From positions 1 to 64,000 of the forward strand of contig DASPNM010000033.1 of NCBI GenBank assembly GCA_035626515.1: a DNA stretch of 64,000 bases, given 5' to 3'. The notes under the pieces were generated by a model, which did no database searches, was not told the DNA's origin, and saw nothing but the letters and a program-made list of their open reading frames with translations. The translations under genes and the position numbers were made by a program. The first letter of the stretch is position 1; every line of letters starts with the position of its first letter. The stretch comes from DASPNM01 sp035626515 (GTDB lineage Bacteria > Bacteroidota > Bacteroidia > Chitinophagales > Chitinophagaceae). This document shows positions 1-7,777 of this stretch, one piece after another.

Positions 1-116
1 TCTTTCACTTCTTCCCTAACCTCCGCCGCGCTGAGCACATCATAGGGGCGGGAAGCGACGCTTGCGGCCAGCCCGGGTTTCGGTCGCAGCGCTTTGAACG
101 GTCTTATTCTCGCCAT
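1..116 (-). CDS. DUF1015 family protein, N-terminal fragment
   Basis: Only the first 38 codons lie in the window; the gene continues leftward beyond base 1. The ATG is at 114-116 on the minus strand, one base after the serC stop, so the two are almost certainly cotranscribed. The visible N-terminus (MARIRPFKALRPKP, then SRPYDVLS) matches the opening of DUF1015 proteins, a conserved family of unknown biochemical function. In Bacteroidota these often sit beside serC/serA. Here no serA lies between, which would be a local rearrangement of that usual order. Identification rests on this short stretch only. Confidence 0.7.
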   Translation of the reverse strand, partial: MARIRPFKALRPKPGLAASVASRPYDVLSAAEVREEVK

Positions 117-117
117 T

Positions 118-1221
118 TCATCCTTTTTTGTAGGCAAACTCTTTCATTAGACTGGTGATCGACTGCACGCTCTCGATCGGCAGTGCATTGTAGAGCGAGA
201 TCCGGAATCCGCCAACCGTGCGGTGGCCACGAATGCCGATCATGCCTTCAGTCCTGCAAATCTCGGCGAATTCCTTTTCCAAAACGGCATCGTCAATGGT
301 AAATACTACATTCATCAGGCTGCGGTCTTCACGCGCTACCGCGGGCCGGAAGAGCGGGATGCTGTCCAGCGTGTCGTACAGCAACGAAGCTTTCTCGCGA
401 TTGCGCTGTTCAATGGCCGTGATGCCCCCCCCGGCTTTTATCCAGCGGAGTGTAAGCAGGCTCACGTAGATCGCGAATACCGGCGGGGTGTTGAGCAGGG
501 AATCATTTTCAATGTGAGCGCGGTAATCCATCATTGTCGGAAGGGCGCGCTTCACTTTTCCGAGGATGTTCTTGTTCACCACTACCAGGTTTACCCCTGC
601 GGCACCCAGGTTTTTTTGCGCGCCTGCGTAGATGAGGTCAAACTGAGAAAAGGCAACCTGGCGACTGAGAATGTCACTGCTCATATCCGCGACAATTGGA
701 ACTCCAAACTTGTATAGAATCGACAGGTCCTGCCATTGCGTTCCGTAAACAGTGTTGTTGGTCGTAATGTGCAGGTATTTCGCCGTCGCGGGTACGTCGA
801 AATTTTTCGGCAAATGGCGATAATGATTCTCTTTTGAGCTGCAAACCACTTCAACGTGCCCGAAGAGCCGCGCTTCCCGGATGGCCTTCGAGGCCCAAAG
901 ACCCGTGTCGGTGTATGCAGCCATTTCGTCGGAATCCAGGAGATTTATGGGCACCTGCATGAATTGCGTGGAAGCGCCGCCGTGGAGGAAGAGCACTTCG
1001 TGCGCGCTTCCGAGGTCCATGAGTTCCTTCACAAGCGCGCGGGCTTCGTCGAGAATCACCTGGAAAAGCGGCGTCCGATGGCCGATTTCGAGAATGGACA
1101 GGCCCGTGTCGTTGTAATTGAGAATTGCGCGGCTGGCTTCTTCGCAAACCGAGGGAGGCAGGATGGCCGGGCCGGCATTGAAATTATGAACAACCGGTCG
1201 CGATGTTTGGAGCACAGGCAA
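118..1221 (-). CDS. serC: Phosphoserine aminotransferase
   Basis: PLP-dependent class V aminotransferase that makes O-phosphoserine from 3-phosphohydroxypyruvate in serine synthesis; cytosolic. At 367 aa it has normal family length. The N-terminus carries the family signature HNFNAGPAILP, and the PLP-binding lysine is visible in the GAQKN motif near the middle. No ATG precedes the conserved start: the longest frame begins with TTG at 1221, and a GTG two codons later is the alternative, so the start is not fixed. A perfect 7-bp tandem array begins only 5 bases upstream of the TTG, leaving very little room for a conventional leader. The DUF1015 gene follows one base after the stop. Confidence 0.95.
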   Translation of the reverse strand: MPVLQTSRPVVHNFNAGPAILPPSVCEEASRAILNYNDTGLSILEIGHRTPLFQVILDEARALVKELMDLGSAHEVLFLHGGASTQFMQVPINLLDSDEMAAYTDTGLWASKAIREARLFGHVEVVCSSKENHYRHLPKNFDVPATAKYLHITTNNTVYGTQWQDLSILYKFGVPIVADMSSDILSRQVAFSQFDLIYAGAQKNLGAAGVNLVVVNKNILGKVKRALPTMMDYRAHIENDSLLNTPPVFAIYVSLLTLRWIKAGGGITAIEQRNREKASLLYDTLDSIPLFRPAVAREDRSLMNVVFTIDDAVLEKEFAEICRTEGMIGIRGHRTVGGFRISLYNALPIESVQSITSLMKEFAYKKG

Positions 1222-1225
1222 AGAT

Positions 1226-1274
1226 AGTCAGGAGTCAGGAGTCGGGAGTCGGGAGTCGGAAGTCGGGAGTCGGA
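1226..1274. repeat. 7-bp tandem array, seven units (AGTCGGG type)
   Basis: Seven consecutive heptamers (AGTCAGG, AGTCAGG, AGTCGGG, AGTCGGG, AGTCGGA, AGTCGGG, AGTCGGA) fill exactly 49 bp directly upstream of serC. The same heptamer family recurs in other gaps of this window. Confidence 0.95.
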
Positions 1275-1288
1275 AGAAGACTGAAATT

Positions 1289-1355
1289 TTTTGGGCGGGC
1301 CAAGCCCTCGCGCATGATGGAGGGTTCGTCCGTCTTCTGTCTTCGGCCGTCTTAA
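1289..1355. repeat. Imperfect direct repeat, left copy (flanks AIM24 gene)
   Basis: A stretch starting with a T-run, then GATGATGGAGGGTTCGTCCG and CGTCTTAA, matches 2258-2325 with several mismatches and a few indels. Both copies sit next to a heptamer array, so this looks like a larger composite intergenic repeat of which the heptamers are one part. Confidence 0.6.
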
Positions 1356-1395
1356 TTTTATTTACCGGCTTTGCCGACTCTCCTGACTGCCCACC

Positions 1396-2193
1396 TCATC
1401 TTCCATCCAGCAAATTACCCAGCCCGCCGAGCACGCTGCCTTCTTCTTTGCGGTGCCAGGTTCCGTATTGCACGATCCGGCCCGCGAGACGGCTGATGGG
1501 AAGCGACTGTACCCATACCTTGCCGGGGCCCTGCAGTTTTGCGAAAAAGAGTCCCTCGCCCCCGAACATAAAATTCTTGATCCCACGCACGAATTCGATG
1601 TCGAACTGGATGCCGGGAGTATAGCCGACCACGCAGCCCGTGTCGAGCTTCAGGATCTCACCCGGCTGCAGATCTTTTTCAAGGATGTAGCCACCTGCAT
1701 GCAGGAACGCGAGCCCATCACCTTCGAGCTTTTCCATGATGAACCCGTCGCCGCCGAAGATCCCGACGCCGAGCTTTCTTTGAAAGTGGATCCCCACGCT
1801 CACGCCTTTGGCGGCGCAGAGAAATGCATCCTTCTGCGCAATCACCGTTCCGCCCAGTTGCTGGAGATCCATTGGGATGATCTTCCCGGTATACGGTGCG
1901 GCGAAGCTTACTTTCCTTTTATTCGGTGAGGTATTGGTGAAGGCGGTCATGAAAAGGCTTTCACCGGTGAGAATGCGTTTCCCTGCGGACATCAGCTTTC
2001 CCAGGAAGCCGGCAGGCTGCTGCGCGGATCCGTCGCCGAAGATGGTTTGCATTTCAATGCCCTCGTCCATCATCATCATCGCCCCACTTTCGGCAATGGC
2101 GGTCTCTTCGGGATCCAGCTCGATCTCTACGAATTGCAGTTCTTCGCCATAGATGCGATAGTCAATTTCATGATTTGTCCTGGTTCGGTTCAT
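1396..2193 (-). CDS. AIM24 / TIGR00266 family protein
   Basis: Conserved protein of the AIM24 (DUF124, TIGR00266) family, a beta-helical fold found in bacteria and mitochondria whose bacterial role is not established. Visible family traits are many glycine-rich beta segments, such as KLGVGIFGGDGF and NFMFGGEGLFFA, and the usual length of about 265 aa. The frame extends upstream to a TTG at 2214, but the ATG at 2193 is preferred because the added residues are not family-like. It stands alone, with heptamer arrays and a shared direct repeat on both sides (1289-1355 and 2258-2325). The C-terminus ends at LLDGR with no array-derived tail. I cannot infer a substrate. Confidence 0.85.
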   Translation of the reverse strand: MNRTRTNHEIDYRIYGEELQFVEIELDPEETAIAESGAMMMMDEGIEMQTIFGDGSAQQPAGFLGKLMSAGKRILTGESLFMTAFTNTSPNKRKVSFAAPYTGKIIPMDLQQLGGTVIAQKDAFLCAAKGVSVGIHFQRKLGVGIFGGDGFIMEKLEGDGLAFLHAGGYILEKDLQPGEILKLDTGCVVGYTPGIQFDIEFVRGIKNFMFGGEGLFFAKLQGPGKVWVQSLPISRLAGRIVQYGTWHRKEEGSVLGGLGNLLDGR

Positions 2194-2226
2194 ATCGGTC
2201 TGTTTTTTCTGCAAGGTACGCGCGTG

Positions 2227-2254
2227 AAGTCAGAAGGAAGAAGTCAGAAGTCCG
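2227..2254. repeat. 7-bp tandem array, four units
   Basis: Units AAGTCAG, AAGGAAG, AAGTCAG and AAGTCCG upstream of the AIM24 gene; same heptamer family as 1226-1274. Confidence 0.8.
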
Positions 2255-2257
2255 ACG

Positions 2258-2325
2258 AATACTTTTTTAGCAGGCTGGGTCGTCGCGGATGATGCAGGGT
2301 TCTTCCGTCTTCACCTTCGTCTTAA
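2258..2325. repeat. Imperfect direct repeat, right copy
   Basis: Second copy of the 1289-1355 element: T-run, then GATGATGCAGGGTTCTTCCG and CGTCTTAA. The rest of the gap to the M16 gene (2326-2520) shows no feature I can name. Confidence 0.6.
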
Positions 2326-2520
2326 CAAACGCTCCCGACTTTACCGCCCCGTCCCTAAACTGCCTTCAATCCCGGTTTGCGCGCTATTTCTAAAAATATG
2401 ATAAATGGCAGCGCGCCCAGCGGTGATTTGCTTATTTTGCCGGCCCTGATTTACAAAATCGTGCGACGTCGGTGAATTCACCGCTTGAACCCGACGGCAA
2501 AAACAGCAAAAAATAAAAAA

Positions 2521-5373
2521 ATGAAACAGCGAATCTTCTTTCTCCTCGGCCTGCTGAGTTCCTGCGCCGTATTGCAGGCCCAGACCAGGCTGGTTGAAAA
2601 AGTGACCCGGAAGGGCGACGAGATCGTCATTCCTTACGAAAAATACGTGCTCCCCAACGGGCTCACCCTGATCATTCACGAAGACCACAGCGACCCAGTG
2701 GTGCAGGTGGACGTCACCTACCACGTAGGCTCCGCCCGCGAGGAGATCGGAAAATCGGGCTTTGCCCACTTCTTCGAGCACATGATGTTCCAGGGGAGCG
2801 ACAACGTGGGCGATGATCAGCATTTCAAAATTGTGTCCGATGCCGGCGGAACCCTTAATGGCAGCACCAACCGCGACCGCACCAACTACTACCAGACCGT
2901 TCCGAGCAACCAGCTCGAGAAGATGCTCTGGCTTGAAGCGGACCGCATGGGATTCCTGCTCGACGCCGTCACGCAAAAGAAATTCGAGATCCAGCGTTCC
3001 ACCGTGAAGAACGAGCGCGGGCAGAACTACGACAACGTGCCGTACGGGCTGCTCAGTGAATTTATCGCGAAGAACCTTTATCCTTACGGTCATCCTTACT
3101 CGTGGCTCACCATCGGCTACGTGGAAGACCTGAACCGTGTGGACGTGAACGACCTCAAGAATTTCTTCCTTCGCTGGTACGGGCCGAACAACGCGACGGT
3201 TACCGTTGGAGGCGACGTAAATCCCGCACAGGTGGTGAAGCTGGTGGAGAAATATTTCGGGTCCATTCAGCGCGGACCGGAAGTGACTCCGACACAGCTT
3301 CCGGTGCCGGTGCTCGATGCCGACCGGTACGTTTCGTACGTCGACAACTACGCGCGGCTTCCGATGCTGGCCATTGTTTATCCCACCGTGCCGAACTATC
3401 ACAAGGACATGGCTGCCCTGGCCTGCCTGGCGCAGGTGCTCGGACAGGGGAAGAACTCGATCCTTTACCAGCATCTCACCAAAAACAAGCTCGCGTTGAA
3501 CGCAACCGCTTTCAGCAGCCTCAGTGAACTCGCAGGGGAGCTCAGCTTCCGCATTACGCCTGTTCCCGGGAAAACGCTTGCTGAAGAGCTCGCGCTGTTT
3601 CGCGCAGCAATGGATTCGTTTGAAAAAAGAGGTGTGACCCAGGAAGACGTGGACAAGTTCAAGGGGGGGATCGTATCGCAACTGATCAACGGTCTCCAGA
3701 GCGTTTCCGGAAAAGTTTTCCAGCTGGCGCAGTTCCAGACCTTCACCGGCAACCCGAATAAGATCGCCGACCTGGTCAATATGTATAATTCCGTGACGCC
3801 GGAAGACGTCATGGCTGCGTACAACAAATACATGAAAGGAAAAGGCGCCGTGATCGCCAGCGTGCTTACGAAGGGACAGGATCAGACGATGGTCGCAGCA
3901 CCTGATAATTACAGGATCGATTCCAGCAATTATGCTGCTCCCGATTACGGGTACGCGGGCCTGAAATACCTGAAACCGAAGGACAATTTCGACCGGAAAA
4001 AAATGCCGGCATCGGGACCCGTCCCTTCGGTCAAGGTTCCGAACTTTTGGAGAAAAGACACGCCGTCCGGCATCCGCATGATAGGCACTCAGAATACCGA
4101 GATCCCGACCGTGACGCTGACCATTACGATTCCGGGCGGACACCTGCTCCAGGCCGGCGATCTGTCGAAGGCGGGACTGGCCAGTCTGTTCGCCGCGATG
4201 ATGAACGAGGACACCAGGAATTACAGCGCTGAAAAAATGGCGGTGGAACTGCAGAAGCTCGGCAGTACCATCTCAGTAAGCAGTTCAGTCGACGGGATCA
4301 ATGTGAGTGTACAGGCATTGAAGAAGAACCTGGATGCTACCCTCGCCTTACTTGAGGAACGCCTTTTCCGTCCCCGGTTTACCGAAGAAGCCTTCAGCCG
4401 CATCAAGAAGCAGTCGCTGGAATCATTCAAAATCGCCAAGTCGCAGCCTTCGCAGGTGGCCGACGTGGTCTTCGCGAAGCTGAACTATGGACCGAACCAC
4501 ATTTTAGGTATCAGCGAAAGCGGAACCGAGGAAACTGTAAACAATATCACCCTATCCGACGTCCAGGGTTATTATGATCAAAATATTGGGGCAAAAGGAG
4601 TGAAGGTTGTCATTGTTGGCGACATTACGGAAAAGGAGATCGTCCCGAAGCTGGCTTTTTTGGAAAAGCTTCCCAAAAAACAGGTTACCCTTCCAAAAAT
4701 TACTGCCGCCGCTCCGGTAGACAAGACAAAAGTGTACATGGTGGACATTCCCAAATCCGCGCAGTCGGAATTCCGGGTGGGTTACGCAACAGGACTCAAA
4801 TACGATGCGACCGGCGACTACTACCTTGCGCGACTGATGAATCATCCCCTGGGAGGCGACTTCAACAGCAGGCTTAACCTGAATCTCAGGGAAGACAAAG
4901 GCTGGACCTACGGGGCGCGCAGCGTCGTGTTTGGGAACGCCTTCACCGGGGAATTTGAGTTCAGTTCCGGCATTCGCGCCGACGCTACGGACAGCGCGCT
5001 GGTGGAAGTGATGAATGAGTTGAAAAATTATTCCACAACCGGAATTTCGGAGCCGGAGCTGAAATTCATGAAAAATTCACTTGGACAACGCGATGCGCTC
5101 CTGTACGAAACTCCCGCGCAGAAGGCACAGTTCATCCGCCGGATCCTTGATTACAATCTTCCGGCGAACTACATAGAACAGCAGAACAAGATCCTCGCAA
5201 AGATCACCAAGCAGGAAATAGACGTGGTGGCCAGGAAGTACATCCGTCCCGAAAAGCTGAACATTTTGTTGGTGGGGGACAAGGCGAAGATCCACAACGG
5301 GGTGAAAAAGCTCGGATACGAGATCGTGGAGCTGGATGTGGACGGAAAGCCGGTGGAGAAGAAGGGATTTTAG
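2521..5373 (+). CDS. M16 family zinc peptidase, secreted, two-domain
   Basis: Pitrilysin-type zinc metallopeptidase of 950 aa. A signal peptide opens the protein (KQRIFFLLGLLSSC, then AQ), so it works in the periplasm or outside the cell. The inverted zinc motif HxxEH is present as HFFEH about 85 residues in, and the distal glutamate ligand lies in the VKNERGQ stretch. A second M16 half (from about residue 520) lacks the motif, as is normal for the non-catalytic half of fused M16 proteins. The frame could begin at a TTG at 2485, but the ATG at 2521 starts directly with the signal peptide and is preferred. It is a single gene ending in a strong hairpin terminator. Likely role is peptide degradation; the substrate is unknown. 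Confidence 0.93.
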   Translation: MKQRIFFLLGLLSSCAVLQAQTRLVEKVTRKGDEIVIPYEKYVLPNGLTLIIHEDHSDPVVQVDVTYHVGSAREEIGKSGFAHFFEHMMFQGSDNVGDDQHFKIVSDAGGTLNGSTNRDRTNYYQTVPSNQLEKMLWLEADRMGFLLDAVTQKKFEIQRSTVKNERGQNYDNVPYGLLSEFIAKNLYPYGHPYSWLTIGYVEDLNRVDVNDLKNFFLRWYGPNNATVTVGGDVNPAQVVKLVEKYFGSIQRGPEVTPTQLPVPVLDADRYVSYVDNYARLPMLAIVYPTVPNYHKDMAALACLAQVLGQGKNSILYQHLTKNKLALNATAFSSLSELAGELSFRITPVPGKTLAEELALFRAAMDSFEKRGVTQEDVDKFKGGIVSQLINGLQSVSGKVFQLAQFQTFTGNPNKIADLVNMYNSVTPEDVMAAYNKYMKGKGAVIASVLTKGQDQTMVAAPDNYRIDSSNYAAPDYGYAGLKYLKPKDNFDRKKMPASGPVPSVKVPNFWRKDTPSGIRMIGTQNTEIPTVTLTITIPGGHLLQAGDLSKAGLASLFAAMMNEDTRNYSAEKMAVELQKLGSTISVSSSVDGINVSVQALKKNLDATLALLEERLFRPRFTEEAFSRIKKQSLESFKIAKSQPSQVADVVFAKLNYGPNHILGISESGTEETVNNITLSDVQGYYDQNIGAKGVKVVIVGDITEKEIVPKLAFLEKLPKKQVTLPKITAAAPVDKTKVYMVDIPKSAQSEFRVGYATGLKYDATGDYYLARLMNHPLGGDFNSRLNLNLREDKGWTYGARSVVFGNAFTGEFEFSSGIRADATDSALVEVMNELKNYSTTGISEPELKFMKNSLGQRDALLYETPAQKAQFIRRILDYNLPANYIEQQNKILAKITKQEIDVVARKYIRPEKLNILLVGDKAKIHNGVKKLGYEIVELDVDGKPVEKKGF

Positions 5374-5406
5374 TCGAAAGTCGAAAATCGAGAGTCGTGA
5401 GTCGTT
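5372..5406. repeat. 7-bp tandem array, five units
   Basis: Heptamers AGTCGAA, AGTCGAA, AATCGAG, AGTCGTG and AGTCGTT begin at the last base of the M16 stop codon (TAG at 5371-5373 supplies the first A-G) and run into the terminator hairpin. Confidence 0.85.
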
Positions 5407-5432
5407 AGTGTCGCTAACGACTCATTTTATTT
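5399..5432 (+). terminator. Rho-independent terminator after M16 gene
   Basis: A perfect 10-bp stem (GAGTCGTTAG / CTAACGACTC) with a 5-base loop is followed by ATTTTATTT. The left arm consists of heptamer repeat units, so the hairpin looks built from the array. It also lies at the 3' end of the convergent ankyrin gene and could serve both. Confidence 0.8.
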
Positions 5433-6687
5433 ACCCTTCTGATCCAGCATTTTCAAGAATTTGCACTAACTCGGTGTAGCCCCTACGTCTGGCAATTTCC
5501 AAAGCAGTAAGTCCTTCAGCTCTTGCATTTACATCCGCCCCTTTCTCTAATAAAAGCTTGGCAATTTTTGAAGAAGTTCCTTCATAATCCCAATTACATG
5601 CCAGGGTATGCAAAGCTGTATATCCTACATAATTCCTGGCATTTACATCTGCTCCTCTTTCTATCAAACGTATGACTATCTCGTGAAGATGTCTGCCCAA
5701 TGCAAGATGTAAAGAATAAGTATAAACTGCCTTATCGTATTCCATGTCATAGTCTCGGTGAATAGCATTCACGTTTACTCCATTGTCGATCAAAAGCAGG
5801 GCTACATTTCGATGATTATGGATGATTGCTGCATTCAAAGCAGTTCCCGCCGCTTCGGTTGTTAAGTCTATCCCTTTTTCTATCAGTAACTGAACTATTT
5901 TAGGTTGATCAATAACTGAAATTAAAGCTCCTCCTACATTTAAATCAGCCCCTTTATCTATTAACAGCCGAGCTATGTCCAAATGCCCGTTACCTAGTGC
6001 CATACTTAATGCAGTTACCCCATTATTGCCCCGGGCATTAATATTTGCTCCTTTTTCTAACAACAATTGTACAATGTCTATATAAGGAAGCTTCTTGGCA
6101 TCCCCAATACTACCCTTTGCAGATGCGATTAGTAATGGAGTTTCGCCTTCTTTCGTTTTCATATTAACATGGGCTCCTTTTTCTATCAGGATACGGGCAA
6201 CATCAAGATGTCCCATTTTCAATGCACTGCATAAAATGGATTCCCCAAAATTGACTGCATTCACATCAGCTCCTCTTTCAATTAAAAGGCGAACTATTTC
6301 ACCGTGATTATTGGCAGCCGCCATGGATAAGTAGTGATCTCTTTCTTTAGAATCTGCACCGTTTTCAATTAAGAGCATAGCTATTCTGAGGTACAGTTTG
6401 TTAATTTTCCCGCTCACAAGTGCCACAGATAATGGCGTTTCCCCTGAATTGTTCTTTACATTCACATCTGCGCCTCTTTCGATTAACATGCGAACAATTG
6501 GCTCATAGCAAAATCTGGTTGCCATAAATATTGCAGTTTCCCCATTGTAATACTTTTCTTTAATGTTCAGATCAGCTCCGTTTTTTACCAGGGACTCAGC
6601 AGCCTGAAGATTCTTAGAAAAGACAGCTTCCAAAAGTTTTAACCCCTTTGTCCGCGGACTTGAGAATAAATTACTGATCAACCCCAT
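5431..6687 (-). CDS. Ankyrin-repeat protein
   Basis: A 418-aa protein made almost wholly of ankyrin repeats: I count roughly 10-11 units of about 33-35 aa, marked by recurring LLIEKGADVN-type turns and GxTxLxxA starts. There is no signal peptide, membrane segment or catalytic domain, so it should be a cytosolic protein-binding scaffold; the partner cannot be told. ATG start at 6687. Base composition is visibly more AT-rich than both neighbours and codon use differs (many AAA, ATT, TTA), and the next gene is a transposase. Together these suggest acquisition by transfer. Ankyrin proteins often belong to accessory or interaction systems, but nothing here fixes a function. Confidence 0.93.
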   Translation of the reverse strand: MGLISNLFSSPRTKGLKLLEAVFSKNLQAAESLVKNGADLNIKEKYYNGETAIFMATRFCYEPIVRMLIERGADVNVKNNSGETPLSVALVSGKINKLYLRIAMLLIENGADSKERDHYLSMAAANNHGEIVRLLIERGADVNAVNFGESILCSALKMGHLDVARILIEKGAHVNMKTKEGETPLLIASAKGSIGDAKKLPYIDIVQLLLEKGANINARGNNGVTALSMALGNGHLDIARLLIDKGADLNVGGALISVIDQPKIVQLLIEKGIDLTTEAAGTALNAAIIHNHRNVALLLIDNGVNVNAIHRDYDMEYDKAVYTYSLHLALGRHLHEIVIRLIERGADVNARNYVGYTALHTLACNWDYEGTSSKIAKLLLEKGADVNARAEGLTALEIARRRGYTELVQILENAGSEG

Positions 6688-6896
6688 AAAAAGATTTATT
6701 TAGGGTGAACTTGCTGGCTACGCGGGGAAAATGAAGATATAAATAGATGGAACCATTAACCAGGCTAAGGTAAAGGGTTTATTTGTTTCCTTTGTATTAC
6801 TTCGTCCGACTGGTCCATGGTTAATAATGGGGAAAAAACGGAAAAACAAGTTAAGAAACCCGTTTACCTGCCTAATCCCCGTTCTAGTTTTACTGA
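6688..6896. other. Intergenic gap between ankyrin gene and transposase
   Basis: An AT-rich stretch between the divergent ankyrin and transposase genes. I see no clear inverted repeats, RNA gene or promoter box in it; it may hold both promoters. Confidence 0.5.
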
Positions 6897-7334
6897 ATGT
6901 CACATTGTTTTCATCAATTATGGTCACACCTTATCTGGACCCCGAAATACAGAGCTCCATTGATTACCCCGGAATTAAAATGGCCATTGTACGATAAAAT
7001 AAGACGTATTTGTAAAGAGCTTGGCGATTATCTCGATCACGTGAATGGCACCGAAGATCATATTCATCTTCTGGTTGAGCTGAAGCCTGGATTTTGTATC
7101 AGTGACGTGGTTAAGAATATTAAAGGGATAACATGGGAATGGATACGCCGTGAAGGATTATCAAGGAAATATTTCAGCTGGCAGGATGGGTTTGCTGCCA
7201 TTTCTGTTAGTCCCAAAGACGTTCCTTTGATAAGGAACTATATCCGTAACCAGGAAAAGCATCACAAAAAAGAAAGCCTTAATAAGGAGCTGACGTTGTT
7301 GAATGCGAGGACCTATAAGATGGATAATGGCTGA
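6897..7334 (+). mobile_element. Y1 transposase, IS200/REP-associated type (CDS)
   Basis: A 145-aa HUH-type single-tyrosine transposase. The metal-binding HUH motif is seen as HIH (residues 55-57, in DHIHLLVEL). The catalytic tyrosine is in RNYIRNQ (Tyr115, with Gln119), and the family motif WQDGFAAISVS precedes it. All catalytic residues are intact, so the enzyme may be active. It acts on single-stranded DNA with hairpin ends. The palindromes that begin 4 bp after its stop are suitable substrates and point to a REP-associated (RAYT-like) arrangement rather than a simple IS200. ATG start at 6897. It is AT-rich like the ankyrin gene. No second gene such as tnpB is present. Confidence 0.9.
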
Positions 7335-7337
7335 TTA

Positions 7338-7370
7338 CCGTTGCCCGGGGTTTGAAACCCCGGGCAACGG
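7338..7370. repeat. REP-like palindrome A1 (perfect, 16-bp arms)
   Basis: A perfect inverted repeat: CCGTTGCCCGGGGTTT, one G, then the exact reverse complement. It begins 4 bp after the transposase stop. Confidence 0.95.
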
Positions 7371-7381
7371 TGGGCCGATTG

Positions 7382-7414
7382 CCGTCGACCAGGGTTTCAA
7401 ACCCTTGGCGACGG
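7382..7414. repeat. REP-like palindrome A2 (imperfect)
   Basis: A 33-bp inverted repeat with the arm CCGTCGACCAGGGTTT and a few mismatches in the right arm. It has the same length and outline (CCG...GGGTTT/AAACCC...CGG) as A1, so all four palindromes form one family. Confidence 0.9.
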
Positions 7415-7600
7415 TTGGCTACCCCGGGCAACGGGCTGCATCGTTCGCCCGGATTTGGAATTAACGACTATCGACTGCTTTCTGCCTGCCCAGCCAGACC
7501 CTTTTCCCTTGCAGTAGCCGCATCAGGAAAATGAAGAAAAGTAGTCCTCGAATTTCAGCAGGGCGATGAACTTGGTTTGAAACAGGCGATTCGGGTCAAT

Positions 7601-7630
7601 GGCTGATTACCGTCGCCTGGGAGTTGAAAC
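7601..7630. repeat. Half palindrome between the two duplicate copies
   Basis: GGCTGATTACCGTCGCCTGG followed by GAGTTGAAAC repeats the left side of palindrome A1 with its flank, but the right arm is missing. It looks like the remnant of a third copy. Confidence 0.7.
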
Positions 7631-7654
7631 AAAAAGATCGATGAGGGCTGTATA

Positions 7655-7687
7655 CCATCGCCCGGGGTTTGAAACCCCGGGCAACGG
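7655..7687. repeat. REP-like palindrome B1
   Basis: Same as A1 except for two bases near the outer end of the left arm (CCATCGCCC instead of CCGTTGCCC). The right arm is identical. Confidence 0.93.
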
Positions 7688-7698
7688 TGGGCCGATTG

Positions 7699-7731
7699 CC
7701 GTCGACCAGGGTTTCAAACCCTGGGCGACGG
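7699..7731. repeat. REP-like palindrome B2
   Basis: Same as A2 with one base change (CCCTGGGCG for CCCTTGGCG), which improves its pairing. Confidence 0.9.
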
Positions 7732-7777
7732 TTGGCTACCCCGGGCAACGGGCTGCATCGTTCGCCCGGATTTGGAA

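Larger units (their letters stand above)
7331..7590. repeat. Duplication copy A: palindromes plus decayed RND 3' end
   Basis: About 150 bp from the first palindrome to the CCCAGCCA stretch near 7490 is nearly identical to copy B (7651-7910). Beyond that it aligns weakly with the 3' end of the RND gene in copy B; for example GGGCGATGAACTTGGT matches GTGCGATGAATTTGGT. So copy A carries a shortened, mutated gene tail that no longer encodes anything useful. Confidence 0.8.

Noticed and set aside
2341..4143. A 600-codon minus-strand open frame opposite the M16 peptidase
   Set aside because: It is the antisense shadow of a clear peptidase gene in GC-rich DNA; its composition (many His, Arg, Val) is typical of such shadows.
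6718..6927. A 69-codon minus-strand frame between the ankyrin gene and the transposase
   Set aside because: It overlaps the transposase start, has no family match and lies in an AT-rich gap where such frames arise by chance.
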